Source: Niastella soli (GTDB lineage Bacteria; Bacteroidota; Bacteroidia; Chitinophagales; Chitinophagaceae). From it: a stretch of 64,000 nt of DNA. The position numbers and the translations under genes were made by a program. The stretch is taken from NCBI RefSeq assembly GCF_017742245.1, contig NZ_JAGHKO010000005.1:248001-312000 (forward strand), read 5' to 3'. Below are positions 26,174-35,596 of this stretch, in pieces. The notes under the pieces were generated by a model that was given only the letters and a program-made list of their open reading frames with translations, was not told the DNA's origin and searched no databases. How positions within the stretch are numbered: position 1 is the stretch's first letter; the number at the start of each line of letters is the position of its first letter.

Positions 26174-26770
26174 CTAGCCTCGTCTTTTGCGGCTGTTGAT
26201 CTCGTCACGAATAGCTATGGCCCGAATGTAATCTTCCTGTTCCAGCACCTCATTCAGGAGGGTGTTCAACTCCTCCAGGGTCAGCGCTTTTAAGTCGTCG
26301 GTACCGGCAGAAGATTCAGCGGCTACGGCTTCACGCGGCTGCTTTTTCTTGCCAGATGGGTCTTCCATCAAAATACCGGCACTTTCGAGAATATTATCGT
26401 AGGTATAAATAGGACATCCGAAGCGCACAGCCAGGGCCAGCGCATCGGATGTTCTTGAATCAATTTCAACAGTATCATGCTCACTCACACAAACCAGCTT
26501 AGAATAAAAAATGCCTTCCTGGAGATCACAGATCACGATCTCCTGTAGATCAATGTTAAAGGCATTCATGAAATTTTTCATCAGGTCGTGCGTGAGCGGT
26601 CGACTTGGATGCATTTTTTCCAAAGCCACAGCTATCGCTTGCGCTTCAAAACCACCAATGACGATGGGCAGGCGACGCAACCCGTTTACTTCTCCTAGCA
26701 CCACAGCATAAGAATGAGTTTGTGTTATGCTGTGTGATAAGGCAACTATTTCCAACTCTATTTTCTTCAT
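26174..26770 (-). CDS. Bifunctional nuclease family protein (DUF151 plus UVR motif)
   Basis: A 198-residue protein. Residues 1-135 are the DUF151/BFN domain (LPIVIGGFEAQAIAVALEKMHPSRPLTHDL; SRTSDALALAVRFGCPIYT). A low-complexity linker and then a UVR motif (LEELNTLLNEVLEQEDYIRA) complete it. BFN proteins have reported RNase/DNase activity and stress links in plants and actinobacteria; the UVR helix pair mediates protein contacts. Its precise role in Bacteroidota is unknown. It is on the same strand as etfBA but 84 bases downstream of etfA. Confidence 0.87.
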   Translation of the reverse strand: MKKIELEIVALSHSITQTHSYAVVLGEVNGLRRLPIVIGGFEAQAIAVALEKMHPSRPLTHDLMKNFMNAFNIDLQEIVICDLQEGIFYSKLVCVSEHDTVEIDSRTSDALALAVRFGCPIYTYDNILESAGILMEDPSGKKKQPREAVAAESSAGTDDLKALTLEELNTLLNEVLEQEDYIRAIAIRDEINSRKRRG

Positions 26771-26854
26771 AACGAAAGCACGAAACTAAGGGTTTTTATT
26801 CAAAAAATGAGCCCAAATCATTTAGCCTCATTTCATTGAATATACCGGGTTAAT

Positions 26855-27823
26855 TTATGCCATTCCTTTCAGCTTTTTTACCGCTTCCGTTATTTTGGGT
26901 ATTACGTCAAAAGCATCACCCACAATACCATAATCGGCCGCTTTAAAGAAGGGGGCTTCGGGATCCTTATTTATAACCACAATCACCTTACTTCGGTTCA
27001 CTCCGGCCAGGTGTTGTATGGCGCCCGAAATGCCGACTGCAATATATAAATTAGGCGCAATAGTAAGACCAGTTTGTCCAACATGTTCATGATGGGGGCG
27101 CCAATGTTCGTCAGCCACAGGGCGGCTGCAGGCAGTAGCTGCACCCAGAACATGGGCCAGGTTTTCGATCAAACCCCAGTTGTCAGGGCCTTTTAAGCCA
27201 CGGCCACCGCTTACTACTACTTCGGCTTCGCTTAATGGTATTTCGCCACTGGCCTTGTTTACAGCTTTTATTTTCACCTTTGGTGCATCAACCGTTGCAT
27301 TAAAAGGCGACACTTCGGCAGTTCCACTGCCTTCAACCACCTGATAAGAATTGGGGTTGAGGGAAATGATCTTTATATCGGAATTGATGGTCAGGTTCTC
27401 AAAAGCTTTACCTGAAAAAACGTTTTTCTTAACCGTAAAACCATTGGCAGTTTCAGGCAAACTTACTGCACCAGGCACCAGTCCGGCCTTAAGACGGGCA
27501 CTCAAACGGGGCGCGATAGCCTTACCATCAACGTTGTTGGAAAATATTATAACTTTTGAACCGGCGGCTTGAGCTACCTGGGCAATTACATTGGTAAATA
27601 CCTGTGCATCGAAGTGATTAAGGGTATCATTGGCCACATGGTGTATCTTTTTTACCCCATATTTTCCAAGGGCTGCCAATTGATCGGCAGGGACCGCACC
27701 CAGCACCACCCCTTCGGCAGTAGTGCCTAATTGTTCAGCTACTTTAGCGCCATAGCTTAATACCTCATAAGAGGCTTTTTTTACATGGCCATCGGCCTGA
27801 TCGATAAATATTAAAACTGACAT
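26855..27823 (-). CDS. etfA: Electron transfer flavoprotein alpha subunit
   Basis: A 322-residue protein. The N-terminal half is the ETF domain ([20 protein letters not shown]). The C-terminal FAD-binding domain has [41 protein letters not shown] and [17 protein letters not shown], the conserved FAD contacts. With EtfB it carries electrons from acyl-CoA dehydrogenases to the quinone pool via ETF:quinone oxidoreductase. It is downstream of etfB on the minus strand with a 65-base spacer that holds drifting heptamers. Confidence 0.95.
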   Translation of the reverse strand: MSVLIFIDQADGHVKKASYEVLSYGAKVAEQLGTTAEGVVLGAVPADQLAALGKYGVKKIHHVANDTLNHFDAQVFTNVIAQVAQAAGSKVIIFSNNVDGKAIAPRLSARLKAGLVPGAVSLPETANGFTVKKNVFSGKAFENLTINSDIKIISLNPNSYQVVEGSGTAEVSPFNATVDAPKVKIKAVNKASGEIPLSEAEVVVSGGRGLKGPDNWGLIENLAHVLGAATACSRPVADEHWRPHHEHVGQTGLTIAPNLYIAVGISGAIQHLAGVNRSKVIVVINKDPEAPFFKAADYGIVGDAFDVIPKITEAVKKLKGMA

Positions 27824-27848
27824 GTAGTTTGAATTGATAAGTTAACAA

Positions 27849-27890
27849 GTTGATAAGTTGACAAGGCAAAACAATCGAAACCTATCAACT
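27849..27890. repeat. Heptamer inverted repeat between etfB and etfA
   Basis: Tandem 7-mers of the AAGTTGA type on the left and a complementary TATCAACT at 27883-27890. Another member of the heptamer class, here inside an operon. Confidence 0.6.
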
Positions 27891-28632
27891 AAATAATTTT
27901 CGCTTCCTCGTGAAGTAATCGTACCAGTTCGGCCGCATTATCAGCAGGGATCAGTTTAACGCCTGCTTTGGCCGGTGGTAATTCAAAGCTGGCAACGGTA
28001 GTAAGCGTATCGGCTGCAGCTGGTTCCAGCACTTTTAATGGTTTGGTGCGGGCACCCATAATGCCTTTCATGTTGGGGATACGCTGTTCGGCCATACCTT
28101 TCTGGCAGCTAACTACAACGGGTAAATTCACTTCACACACTTCTTCGCCACCCTCAATTTCGCGCGTAACGGTAGCGGTAGTGCCATTCAATTCAAATTT
28201 TATTGCCAGCGATACATAAGGCATATCGAGCAGTTCGGCCACCATGCCACCAATGGAAGAACCATTGTAATCGATGGTTTCCTTACCGGTAAAAATGAGG
28301 TCATAATTACCCTGTTTTGCTACTTCGGCAATTTGGGAAGCAATATAAAAACTGTCACTGCTGGTGGTGTTTACCCGAATGGCCTCATCGCCACCAAGGG
28401 CCAAAGCCTTACGGATAACAGGCTCGGCATCGGCGCCGCCAACATTTATCAGGTGTAATACAGTTGCAGGATCTTTTTCTTTCAGTTCAATAGCGCGAAC
28501 CAGTGCATACCATTCGTCGTACGGATTGAGGATCCATTGTACGTTGTCCTGCGCAAATTTCGTATTGTTATCAGTGAAAGCTATTTTTGCCGTGGTATCC
28601 GGCGTTTTGCTAATGCAAACTAATATCTTCAT
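27889..28632 (-). CDS. etfB: Electron transfer flavoprotein beta subunit
   Basis: A 247-residue protein from ATG 28632 (MKILVCISKTPDTTAKIAF); a start two codons earlier is equally open. The AMP-binding and family signature regions are seen in NPYDEWYALVRAIELKEKD and VVSCQKGMAEQRIPNMKGIMGA (the ETF-beta signature). It forms a heterodimer with EtfA. First gene of the etfBA pair. Confidence 0.95.
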   Translation of the reverse strand: MKILVCISKTPDTTAKIAFTDNNTKFAQDNVQWILNPYDEWYALVRAIELKEKDPATVLHLINVGGADAEPVIRKALALGGDEAIRVNTTSSDSFYIASQIAEVAKQGNYDLIFTGKETIDYNGSSIGGMVAELLDMPYVSLAIKFELNGTTATVTREIEGGEEVCEVNLPVVVSCQKGMAEQRIPNMKGIMGARTKPLKVLEPAAADTLTTVASFELPPAKAGVKLIPADNAAELVRLLHEEAKII

Positions 28633-28741
28633 TGGCAATAAATTTATTGATTTATTGGTTGTTTATGCAACCATCGTATATACAAATATAAGTGCCATAA
28701 AGATACATTTTGATATTTTACGGAATTTTTAATTGAGGACA

Positions 28742-29053
28742 ATGGACCGTATTACCAAACTAAAGGAATTTTTACAGGCCAACCCTGCCGACAGTTTTCT
28801 TAAACACGCGCTGGCACTGGAATACATCAAGATTGAGGACGATAAAACGGCCCGGGAAATTTTTGAGGAAATACTTACGCAAGACCCCGGTTATATCGGT
28901 TCTTATTACCATTTGGCTAAATTATTAGAGCGTACCGGCGACACCAACGCGGCCATACAATGGTATGAAAAGGGGATGGAAGCCGCCAAAAAAGCGGGCG
29001 ATAACCATGCCTTTGGTGAGCTGAGAAGTGCCTACGAAGAGCTAACATTTTAA
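28742..29053 (+). CDS. Small tetratricopeptide-repeat protein
   Basis: A 103-residue protein starting MDRITKLKEFLQANPADSFL from ATG 28742 (an upstream TTG at 28733 is less likely). Two TPR units can be seen: HALALEYIKIEDDKTAREIF and SYYHLAKLLERTGDTNAAIQ. TPRs act as protein-binding scaffolds; the partner is unknown. The gene ends 8 bases before tilS and is probably co-transcribed with it. Confidence 0.83.
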   Translation: MDRITKLKEFLQANPADSFLKHALALEYIKIEDDKTAREIFEEILTQDPGYIGSYYHLAKLLERTGDTNAAIQWYEKGMEAAKKAGDNHAFGELRSAYEELTF

Positions 29054-29061
29054 ATTACTGC

Positions 29062-30510
29062 ATGAGTTTGTTGCAACGATTTCAACAATATGTTTCTGAT
29101 CATAAACTTTTTTCTCCCGGCGATACCTTACTACTGGCCGTGAGTGGTGGGATTGACTCTGTTGTATTGTGCGAATTGTGCAAACAGGCAGGATACTCAT
29201 TCCTAATAGCACATTGCAATTTTAAATTAAGGGGAAATGAAAGCGAGCGCGATGCCGCGTTTGTTCAGCAATTGGCCCAACATTATCAGGTACCCTTCTT
29301 AAAAAAGGAATTTGATACAGCGGAGTTTGCTGAGAAGAATAAACTGTCAATACAAGAGGCGGCACGGGAACTGAGATATGGTTGGTTTGCAGAGATACTG
29401 AAGTCTGAAGTAGGAAGTAAGAAGTATGAAAACCCCGAACCTGGAGCCTTGAACCCAGAACGAGGAACCCCGAACCCGGAATCGTCTGCCGTCTACCTTT
29501 TGCCGTCTGCCGTCTGCCGTCTGCCGTCTGCCGTATTAACAGCGCATCACTTAGACGACAACATCGAAACCATGCTGATGCATTTTTTCAGAGGCACCGG
29601 CATCCATGGTTTGCGGGGCATGTTGCCCAAACAGGGCCATATTGTACGGCCACTTTTATTTGCCCGTAAACAGGAGTTAAAACAGTTTGCAACAGATAAC
29701 CAATTGAACTGGGTGGAAGACAGTTCAAATGCACTTGACAAATATTCGCGTAATTATTTCCGCAACCAGCTTATTCCGCTGGTGCAGCATATTTATCCCG
29801 AAGCAGAAAATAACCTGGCGGCTAACCTGCGCCGCTTTGCCGATATGGAACTATTGTATGAGCAAGCTGTAACTTTACACAAGAAAAAGCTCCTGGAATA
29901 TAAAGGGGAGGAAATACATATTCCGGTACTGAAATTACAGAAATCGGAACCGCTGCATGCTATTGTATACGAGATCATCAGGAATTATGGTTTTTCCCCG
30001 GCTCAGGTTGAAGAAGTGATCAAATTGTTGGGTAGTGAATCGGGCCGTTATGTGCAATCGGCTACCCATCGTATTATTAAGAACAGACGCTGGCTTATTA
30101 TTGCGCCAATCCAACTGGAACAGGCGCAAACGCTGGTGATTGATGCCGATGAGGAACGCCTGGTGTTTGAGAACGGCGCCCTTGAATTGGAACAGGTTGA
30201 AAACAAGAACATACAACTGGTAAATGACCCTGCTATAGCTTTAATTGATAAAAGCACGTTGCAGTTCCCCCTGTTACTTCGCAAATGGAAACGGGGCGAT
30301 TATTTTTACCCGCTCGGGTTAAAAAAGAAGAAAAAGCTGGCCCGCTTCTTTATTGATCAAAAGCTATCCATGACCGATAAAGAAAAAGTATGGGTGCTCG
30401 AAAGCAATAAGAAGATCCTGTGGGTAGTAGGCCTTCGGATCGATGACCGGTTTAAAATCACCGATTCAACAAAACAGGTATTGCGAATACAGCTTAAAAA
30501 TAACGGCTAG
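29062..30510 (+). CDS. tilS: tRNA(Ile)-lysidine synthase, with a repeat-derived insertion
   Basis: A 482-residue enzyme that converts the wobble cytidine of the AUA-decoding tRNA-Ile to lysidine; essential in most bacteria. The PP-loop AVSGGIDSVVL is at residues 26-36, HCNFKLRG at 51, EAARELRYGWF at 99 and LTAHHLDDNIETMLMHFFRG at 159. The C-terminal TilS domains follow (LRKWKRGDYFYPLG). Residues 115-158 are extra compared with the usual join between RYEWF and LTAHH. They are encoded by low-complexity repeats: GAAGTAG-type, GAACCCC-type and CGTCTGC-type 7-mers. The reading frame is kept, so the protein is probably functional. Confidence 0.95.
   Translation: MSLLQRFQQYVSDHKLFSPGDTLLLAVSGGIDSVVLCELCKQAGYSFLIAHCNFKLRGNESERDAAFVQQLAQHYQVPFLKKEFDTAEFAEKNKLSIQEAARELRYGWFAEILKSEVGSKKYENPEPGALNPERGTPNPESSAVYLLPSAVCRLPSAVLTAHHLDDNIETMLMHFFRGTGIHGLRGMLPKQGHIVRPLLFARKQELKQFATDNQLNWVEDSSNALDKYSRNYFRNQLIPLVQHIYPEAENNLAANLRRFADMELLYEQAVTLHKKKLLEYKGEEIHIPVLKLQKSEPLHAIVYEIIRNYGFSPAQVEEVIKLLGSESGRYVQSATHRIIKNRRWLIIAPIQLEQAQTLVIDADEERLVFENGALELEQVENKNIQLVNDPAIALIDKSTLQFPLLLRKWKRGDYFYPLGLKKKKKLARFFIDQKLSMTDKEKVWVLESNKKILWVVGLRIDDRFKITDSTKQVLRIQLKNNG
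29404..29535 (+). repeat. In-frame mosaic of three heptamer families inside tilS
   Basis: 132 bases (44 codons): GAAGTAGGAAGTAAGAAGTA units, then GAACCCC/GAACCTG/GAACCCG units, then four to five CGTCTGC units ending at 29535. The first family matches the block at 40209-40460. Confidence 0.85.
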
Positions 30511-31150
30511 TATAGGCCTGAATTTGCTGTATGAACTCCTGGAGCACGTTGTGGTCTGATAAAAAATAACTGGTAACAAACAGGAACGCAATTCCATACA
30601 GGGCCCCAAAAATATGGGCCGAATGGTTGATCCGCCCGCCACCACGTTTGTCGAGATAAGAAGAGATGACCAGGTACAGGAAACCAAAAATGAATGCCCG
30701 GATCCTGAATCCCGGCACAATGATCAGCCCCATTTCGCTCAAAGGATTAAGTATAATATAAGCAAAGATCACGGCCGAAATGGCGCCCGAGGCGCCCAGG
30801 CTGCGGTATTGTTCGGTGCGGTGTTTTAAATAAGTAGGTATCAAACAGGCAAAAAGTGCCGAAATATATAATATCAGATACAACAATCTTCCTTTTTCGT
30901 GGAACAGGTAGACAAAGTTTTTTTCAACCCCATCTCCAAATACGTACAGCGAAAACATATTGAAAAACAAATGGCCATAATCGGCATGAATAAGGCCACA
31001 GGTTAAAAACCGGTACCATTGCTTATCATAGGTAATAGCCAGTGGGTCAAAAATAAAATCCTCATACACCTTCTCTCTAAAAAATGCGGTCAATGAAACC
31101 AGGCAGGTAATTACAATTATGGTGAGGGTTATCGTGAAAGTTAAGTTCAT
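30494..31150 (-). CDS. Rhomboid family intramembrane serine protease
   Basis: A 218-residue six-helix membrane protein. The L1/TM2 motif HADYGHLFFNMFSLYVFG (His55-His60 region), the catalytic serine in GASGA (Ser121) and the catalytic histidine in NHSAHIFGALYG (His179) are all present. Rhomboids cut single-pass membrane proteins within the bilayer; substrates here are unknown. The gene converges with tilS, and the two coding regions overlap by 17 bases. Confidence 0.9.
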   Translation of the reverse strand: MNLTFTITLTIIVITCLVSLTAFFREKVYEDFIFDPLAITYDKQWYRFLTCGLIHADYGHLFFNMFSLYVFGDGVEKNFVYLFHEKGRLLYLILYISALFACLIPTYLKHRTEQYRSLGASGAISAVIFAYIILNPLSEMGLIIVPGFRIRAFIFGFLYLVISSYLDKRGGGRINHSAHIFGALYGIAFLFVTSYFLSDHNVLQEFIQQIQAYTSRYF

Positions 31151-31560
31151 TGCTATGTATTGATGATCAAAAATAATAAGAAACAGGGTTCACCCCACAC
31201 CCTCCCCGGCCAGGATAAGGCCATTCTGTGGCATATAACAGAAAAGACTAGGGGTGAATGGTGAATTTCTTTCCCAAAAAATAGTGTTAATTCCTGTTTT
31301 GGAACAAACTTGCGTATTCCTACGCTTATAAATCTGCTATTTAATATTTATTTTCATCCTGCGATTTTGAATTCAATGGATTGAAAGCCAATAACTAAGC
31401 TATGGTTTTTCAAAAGTGGGTCTATTTTCCGGTATTTTCCGCCATTGGCATGGTACGATATTGAATATATATAATACGTCGCAGGCTACCGGGCAAATGT
31501 GATAAAAGAAAGTAGCCAACATACACATTAAAAAGGAATAGTCTTCATAGGTATATAATG
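31151..31560. other. Intergenic region, possible small RNA
   Basis: No open frame with support. TTCACCCC near 31189 can pair with GGGGTGAA near 31251, and the right arm repeats GGTGAAT twice (heptamer-like). A strong terminator closes the region at 31561-31588, so an untranslated transcript is possible. Confidence 0.4.
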
Positions 31561-31588
31561 GTCCTGACAATTTCGTCAGGACTTTTTT
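31561..31588 (+). terminator. Strong hairpin terminator 38 bases upstream of the sigma-54 activator
   Basis: Perfect 8-base stem GTCCTGAC/GTCAGGAC, six-base loop, six T. It could end a small RNA from the region to the left or act as a leader attenuator for the gene to the right. Confidence 0.75.
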
Positions 31589-31626
31589 CATTTTTTGCAT
31601 ATTACCTTTGGGCATTAAATCATTTT

Positions 31627-32952
31627 ATGCCGGGCAATATTTTACTGATTGATGATGAAGAGCAGCTGCGGAAATTATTAAGCCGAATTATTTCACTGGA
31701 AGGTTTTACGGTTGAACAGGCCGGCACCCTCAAGGCTGCCTGGACGCAATTGGCGCAAAAAGAACCCGACATCGTTTTGTGCGATGTTAAATTACCCGAT
31801 GGCGATGGCGTTCGTTTTGTGAAAGAATTAAAAGAAAAATATCCCCTCATCGAGATTATCTTATTAACTGCATTTGGAAATATTCCTGATGGGGTACAGG
31901 CTATAAAGAACGGTGCATTCGACTATATAACCAAGGGCAATGACAACGATCGCATTGTACCCTTGCTGTACCAGGCTTTCGATAAAGCCACCGCGCAAAA
32001 GAGATCGGCTATTAAGATCAAAGACAAAGGGACTTATACATTTGATGATATCATTGGTCAAAGCGCCCTTATAAAACAAGCCATCCAACTGGCGCAGCGC
32101 ATTGCGCCTGCAAACACCAATGTATTGTTACTGGGCGAAACAGGTACGGGGAAAGAAGTATTTGCCAATGCCATTCATGCGCATAGTAAACGGAGTGATA
32201 AAGCGATCGTTGCCATCAACTGCAGCGCATTTGCCAAAGACCTGCTGGAAGGGGAGTTGTTCGGTCACAAGGCCGGTGCCTTTACAGGTGCCAACAAAGA
32301 CAAAAAAGGATTGGTAGAACTGGCCGATGGGGGCACCCTGTTCCTTGATGAAATAGGCGAAATGAATATTGACCTGCAGGCCAAACTACTACGGGTAATT
32401 GAAAATGGTGAATTCATAAAACTGGGGGATGTAAAGACCACCAAAGTAAATGTGCGCATTATTGCGGCTACTCACCGCGACCTGAGTAAAATGGTAGAGG
32501 ATGGCACATTCCGCGAAGACCTGTATTACCGTTTGAATGTATTTACCATTTCTTTACCAGCCTTGCGCGAACATGCGGAAGATATTCCGGCTTTGGCCAG
32601 TCATTTCCTGGCTTATTATGCTGCCAAAGAAGACCGCCCGGTTTTACAGATCCAAAAAGAAGCATTGCAATTGTTGCAACGCCATGCCTGGAAAGGGAAC
32701 ATCCGCGAATTGCGCAATGTGCTGGAAAGAGCCACCATTATGGCGGAAGGGGATACTATATTAGCCGAAAACCTGCCTTTTGATATTCAGAAACAGGACA
32801 AAGGTTCATCCAGCCTTACCCTGGCCAGCGTAGAGAAAGACCATATTCAAAAAGTACTCCGCTATACAAATGGGAATAAGACCAAGACCGCGGTGTTATT
32901 GGGGATTGGGTTGACGACGTTGTATAGAAAAATGGAAGAATACGGGTTGTGA
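31627..32952 (+). CDS. NtrC-family sigma-54-dependent response regulator
   Basis: A 441-residue regulator from ATG 31627 (the longer frame from 31558 runs through the terminator hairpin). Receiver domain residues 1-120 with phospho-acceptor Asp53 (LCDVKLPDG). AAA+ domain with Walker A GETGTGKE (170-177), the sigma-54 contact motif GAFTGA (217-222) and Walker B LFLDEIGEM. A Fis-type HTH closes the protein (NKTKTAVLLGIGLTTLYRKM). It activates sigma-54 promoters when phosphorylated. The nearest histidine kinase lies at 42710, in the kdp cluster on the same strand, and may be its partner. Confidence 0.92.
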   Translation: MPGNILLIDDEEQLRKLLSRIISLEGFTVEQAGTLKAAWTQLAQKEPDIVLCDVKLPDGDGVRFVKELKEKYPLIEIILLTAFGNIPDGVQAIKNGAFDYITKGNDNDRIVPLLYQAFDKATAQKRSAIKIKDKGTYTFDDIIGQSALIKQAIQLAQRIAPANTNVLLLGETGTGKEVFANAIHAHSKRSDKAIVAINCSAFAKDLLEGELFGHKAGAFTGANKDKKGLVELADGGTLFLDEIGEMNIDLQAKLLRVIENGEFIKLGDVKTTKVNVRIIAATHRDLSKMVEDGTFREDLYYRLNVFTISLPALREHAEDIPALASHFLAYYAAKEDRPVLQIQKEALQLLQRHAWKGNIRELRNVLERATIMAEGDTILAENLPFDIQKQDKGSSSLTLASVEKDHIQKVLRYTNGNKTKTAVLLGIGLTTLYRKMEEYGL

Positions 32953-33270
32953 GCAGTGAGTTGTCAGTTGTGAGTGGGCTCGCTGGTTTTCAGATCTCTG
33001 AGTTTTTGCAAGCCTATGCATCGTCGGAATGGGGAACCGATTTTCGAGCATCCTGATTAATCTCAGCCTTAAAACTTATAAAAAGATAGTGCCCTTATAG
33101 AGAAAGCAATTTCTCCATAAGGGCACATTTATTTATAGCTATAGTGAGGTTTGAATTTGGTAGTGAGGCTGAGTTAAGGGTACCACTCACAACTGACGGT
33201 TACGTAGTAGTGAGGCCAGCTAGTCTGAGCATTAGAGAACCCACTCACAACTCACCACTCACAACTGACA
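32953..33270. repeat. Heptamer repeat block between the regulator and kup
   Basis: Left part has GTGAGTTGTCAGTTGTGAGT; right part (33181-33270) has the complementary CACTCACAACTCACCACTCA and CACTCACAACTGAC. A perfect long hairpin at 33089-33126 lies in the middle. No gene. Confidence 0.8.
33089..33126. terminator. Hairpin between convergent genes
   Basis: GTGCCCTTAT and ATAAGGGCAC outer arms plus GAGAAA/TTTCTC inner arms give a 16-pair stem with one mismatch and a four-base loop. T-rich sequence follows on either side, so it may terminate both the regulator and kup transcripts. Confidence 0.6.
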
Positions 33271-35220
33271 TTACTGTCTTACCAGCGGCGGGTGCTGCAC
33301 CGCACTAACCACCACCGGATATTTTTCAATAGTTACATTACTGGGGTCCAGTCCGAAGTTGATGCTTTCCTTTACGCTCAGGTATTTGAGGTTGAAATAA
33401 CTTTTCATCACAAAGTTTTTCCAGAACGACATCGCATTTTCGAACGACAGGAAGCTTTCCATTACAAGGAAGCGCAGATCTCCGATCTTGGTTTCCTGAT
33501 AATGTTGTTCACAACGGTTCGATACATCCACTTCACCCGTTTTTACCAGTTCATTCACTACCTGCTGAAAATAATAGTCGATCCGCGGCTCAATGCGGAA
33601 ACCCAGGTTGAATTCCACAAAGTACACGTCGTCTTTTACAATAGTATCAACATGGTACCGCATGGCGTACGGTTCATCCAGTACATTCACGTGCACAAAC
33701 CAGTAGATATCGGCCCGTTTGGGTGATTTTGACAGAATAGAATCGATGGCTGTTTTTTCTATTTTACGGGGCGTACCTGAACTGGTTAAATAAACCAGGT
33801 TGGTAGCGTATTTAGGGATCTTTTCATCAATGCTTAACTCCTTTAATAAAGGAATATAATTTTCTATCGGCACCATTTTCTTCAATCCATTGGTAATGGA
33901 CCGGCCTTTACGCCATACATACATGATCAGGAACAAGGCCGCACCGATCAACAAGGTTATCCAACCGCCTTCTTTCACCTTTTGCAGGTTGGCTGTCAAA
34001 AACGACATTTCTATCAACAGGAACAAGCCGGTAACCAATACTACCCAGATCATGGGCACCCGTTTGGCATGCAGGTAGAAATTGATCAGTACCGTACTCA
34101 TCAACATGGTAAGTGTAACGCTCAATCCAAAGGCCGCTTCCATTTTGGTACTTTCTTTAAAGTATACCACCATACCCAAACAACCAGCCATCAACAACCA
34201 GTTCACAAAAGGAATATAGATCTGTCCTTTTATGTGACCGGGGAACAATACGCGATGGCGGGGCCAGATATCCAGGCGAATGGCTTCATTCACCAGGGTA
34301 AAACAACCACTGATCAGTGCCTGGCTGGCAATGATGGTAGCCATGGTCGCAATGACCAGGGAAGGCAGGTAGATGGCATCGGGAACAATGTGGTAGAACG
34401 GACTCACATTACCAACCTCCTGACCTACGTGTTGAAGCAACCAGGCTGTTTGACCGGCATAGCTCAGGATCAGCATGATCTTGATATAGATCCAGCTTAT
34501 GCGGATGTTGTTTCTACCGCAATGGCCCATATCGCTATACAGGGCTTCGGCACCCGTAGTACAAAGGAAGATGCTACCCAATAGCCAGAACCCACCGGGC
34601 ACTTCTTTCAACATCACATAGGCATAGTAGGGATTCAACGCTTTAAACACACCCGGTTCATGGCTAAGGGCCATTACACCCAGCACTCCAATAAAGGTGA
34701 ACCATACCACCATCACGGGACCAAACACCTTACCGATCTTATCAGTACCAAACTGCTGAAAGGCAAATAAGCCAATCAGGATCGCGATCACGATAGGCTC
34801 CGTGTTGATATGCGGATTTATTTTTTGCAGCCCTTCAATAGCAGAAGCCACTGAAATGGGCGGCGTAATAATACCATCGGCCATTAAAAAGGCACCACCA
34901 GCCATGGCAGGGATCAATAACCATTTACCCCAAAAACGGCGGATCAATGCATACAAAGAGAAAATACCACCCTCACCCTTGTTATCGGCTTGCAGGGTGA
35001 TGATCACGTATTTAAGCGTGGTCTGAAAAAAGAGCGTCCAGAAGATAGCCGAAAAGGCGCCCAGGGCAATATCCTTTGTGATAATGCGGTCATGGAAAAC
35101 CGCATTCAATGTATATAAAGGAGACGTACCAATATCGCCAAACACAATACCGGTGGCGATCAAAATACCTGCTGCTGTGATTTTTTTATGGAATACAGCC
35201 GGTGATAAAGATGAGCTCAT
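33271..35220 (-). CDS. kup: KUP family potassium uptake protein
   Basis: A 649-residue transporter from ATG 35220. The family signature GIVFGDIGTSPLYTLNAVF is at about residues 23-41, followed by GEGGIFSLYALIRR and GGAFLMADGIITPPISVASAIEG. About 12 membrane segments are followed by a 160-residue cytoplasmic tail with PKRADIYWFVHVNVLDEPY. Kup takes up K+ with protons at low affinity and constitutively. It lies back-to-back with the kdp operon, giving a combined low- and high-affinity K+ locus. The longer frame to 35319 has no support. Confidence 0.93.
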   Translation of the reverse strand: MSSSLSPAVFHKKITAAGILIATGIVFGDIGTSPLYTLNAVFHDRIITKDIALGAFSAIFWTLFFQTTLKYVIITLQADNKGEGGIFSLYALIRRFWGKWLLIPAMAGGAFLMADGIITPPISVASAIEGLQKINPHINTEPIVIAILIGLFAFQQFGTDKIGKVFGPVMVVWFTFIGVLGVMALSHEPGVFKALNPYYAYVMLKEVPGGFWLLGSIFLCTTGAEALYSDMGHCGRNNIRISWIYIKIMLILSYAGQTAWLLQHVGQEVGNVSPFYHIVPDAIYLPSLVIATMATIIASQALISGCFTLVNEAIRLDIWPRHRVLFPGHIKGQIYIPFVNWLLMAGCLGMVVYFKESTKMEAAFGLSVTLTMLMSTVLINFYLHAKRVPMIWVVLVTGLFLLIEMSFLTANLQKVKEGGWITLLIGAALFLIMYVWRKGRSITNGLKKMVPIENYIPLLKELSIDEKIPKYATNLVYLTSSGTPRKIEKTAIDSILSKSPKRADIYWFVHVNVLDEPYAMRYHVDTIVKDDVYFVEFNLGFRIEPRIDYYFQQVVNELVKTGEVDVSNRCEQHYQETKIGDLRFLVMESFLSFENAMSFWKNFVMKSYFNLKYLSVKESINFGLDPSNVTIEKYPVVVSAVQHPPLVRQ

Positions 35221-35508
35221 TTTATTTACTTGTTTTAACCTTAACCGGAAGCTTTTTATTTTTCCGGGTTTAATATTAGTAGGGAACGAAAGCCGATTAT
35301 TACAATGCAAGAAATGCATTTTTTATTGTAAAACCCTTCCAATTTGATAAAACACCTTTTCAAAATGGCATGGTCTTCAAAAGCCATAGTATGAACCTTC
35401 GTTAGCAAAATCTTTGTATCTGGTTGTTTATTAACTCCTTGTTGTTGTTTCCGCATTTTCTGTTTTTACGGCATCCCGTTGGCAATTGGTTCAGCAAAAA
35501 TTTATACT

Positions 35509-35592
35509 ATGCTAACGCTGATCCTCTTTATAGCCGGACTCGTTTGTTTTTACCTGTTTTATAGATCAATCGACTTTTTTGAAAAAATATAA
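35509..35592 (+). CDS. 27-residue single-TM miniprotein at the head of the kdp operon
   Basis: Reads MLTLILFIAGLVCFYLFYRS then IDFFEKI and stops at 35592, four bases before kdpF. It is a short hydrophobic helix with a charged C-terminal end, the same layout as KdpF. Codons and spacing look genuine (next ATG immediately follows). I do not recognise it as a named family; it could be a second KdpF-like stabilising peptide. Confidence 0.6.
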   Translation: MLTLILFIAGLVCFYLFYRSIDFFEKI

Positions 35593-35596
35593 ATCT

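Noticed and set aside
31443-31461. TTGGCATGGTACGATATTG as a sigma-54 site
   Set aside because: No GC at the -12 position.
35479-35497. Possible sigma-54 promoter TTGGCA...AGCA before the kdp miniprotein
   Set aside because: The GG and GC pairs are 11 bases apart instead of 10, and the implied start of transcription would lie only a few bases from the ATG. Worth a check only because of the nearby NtrC-type activator.
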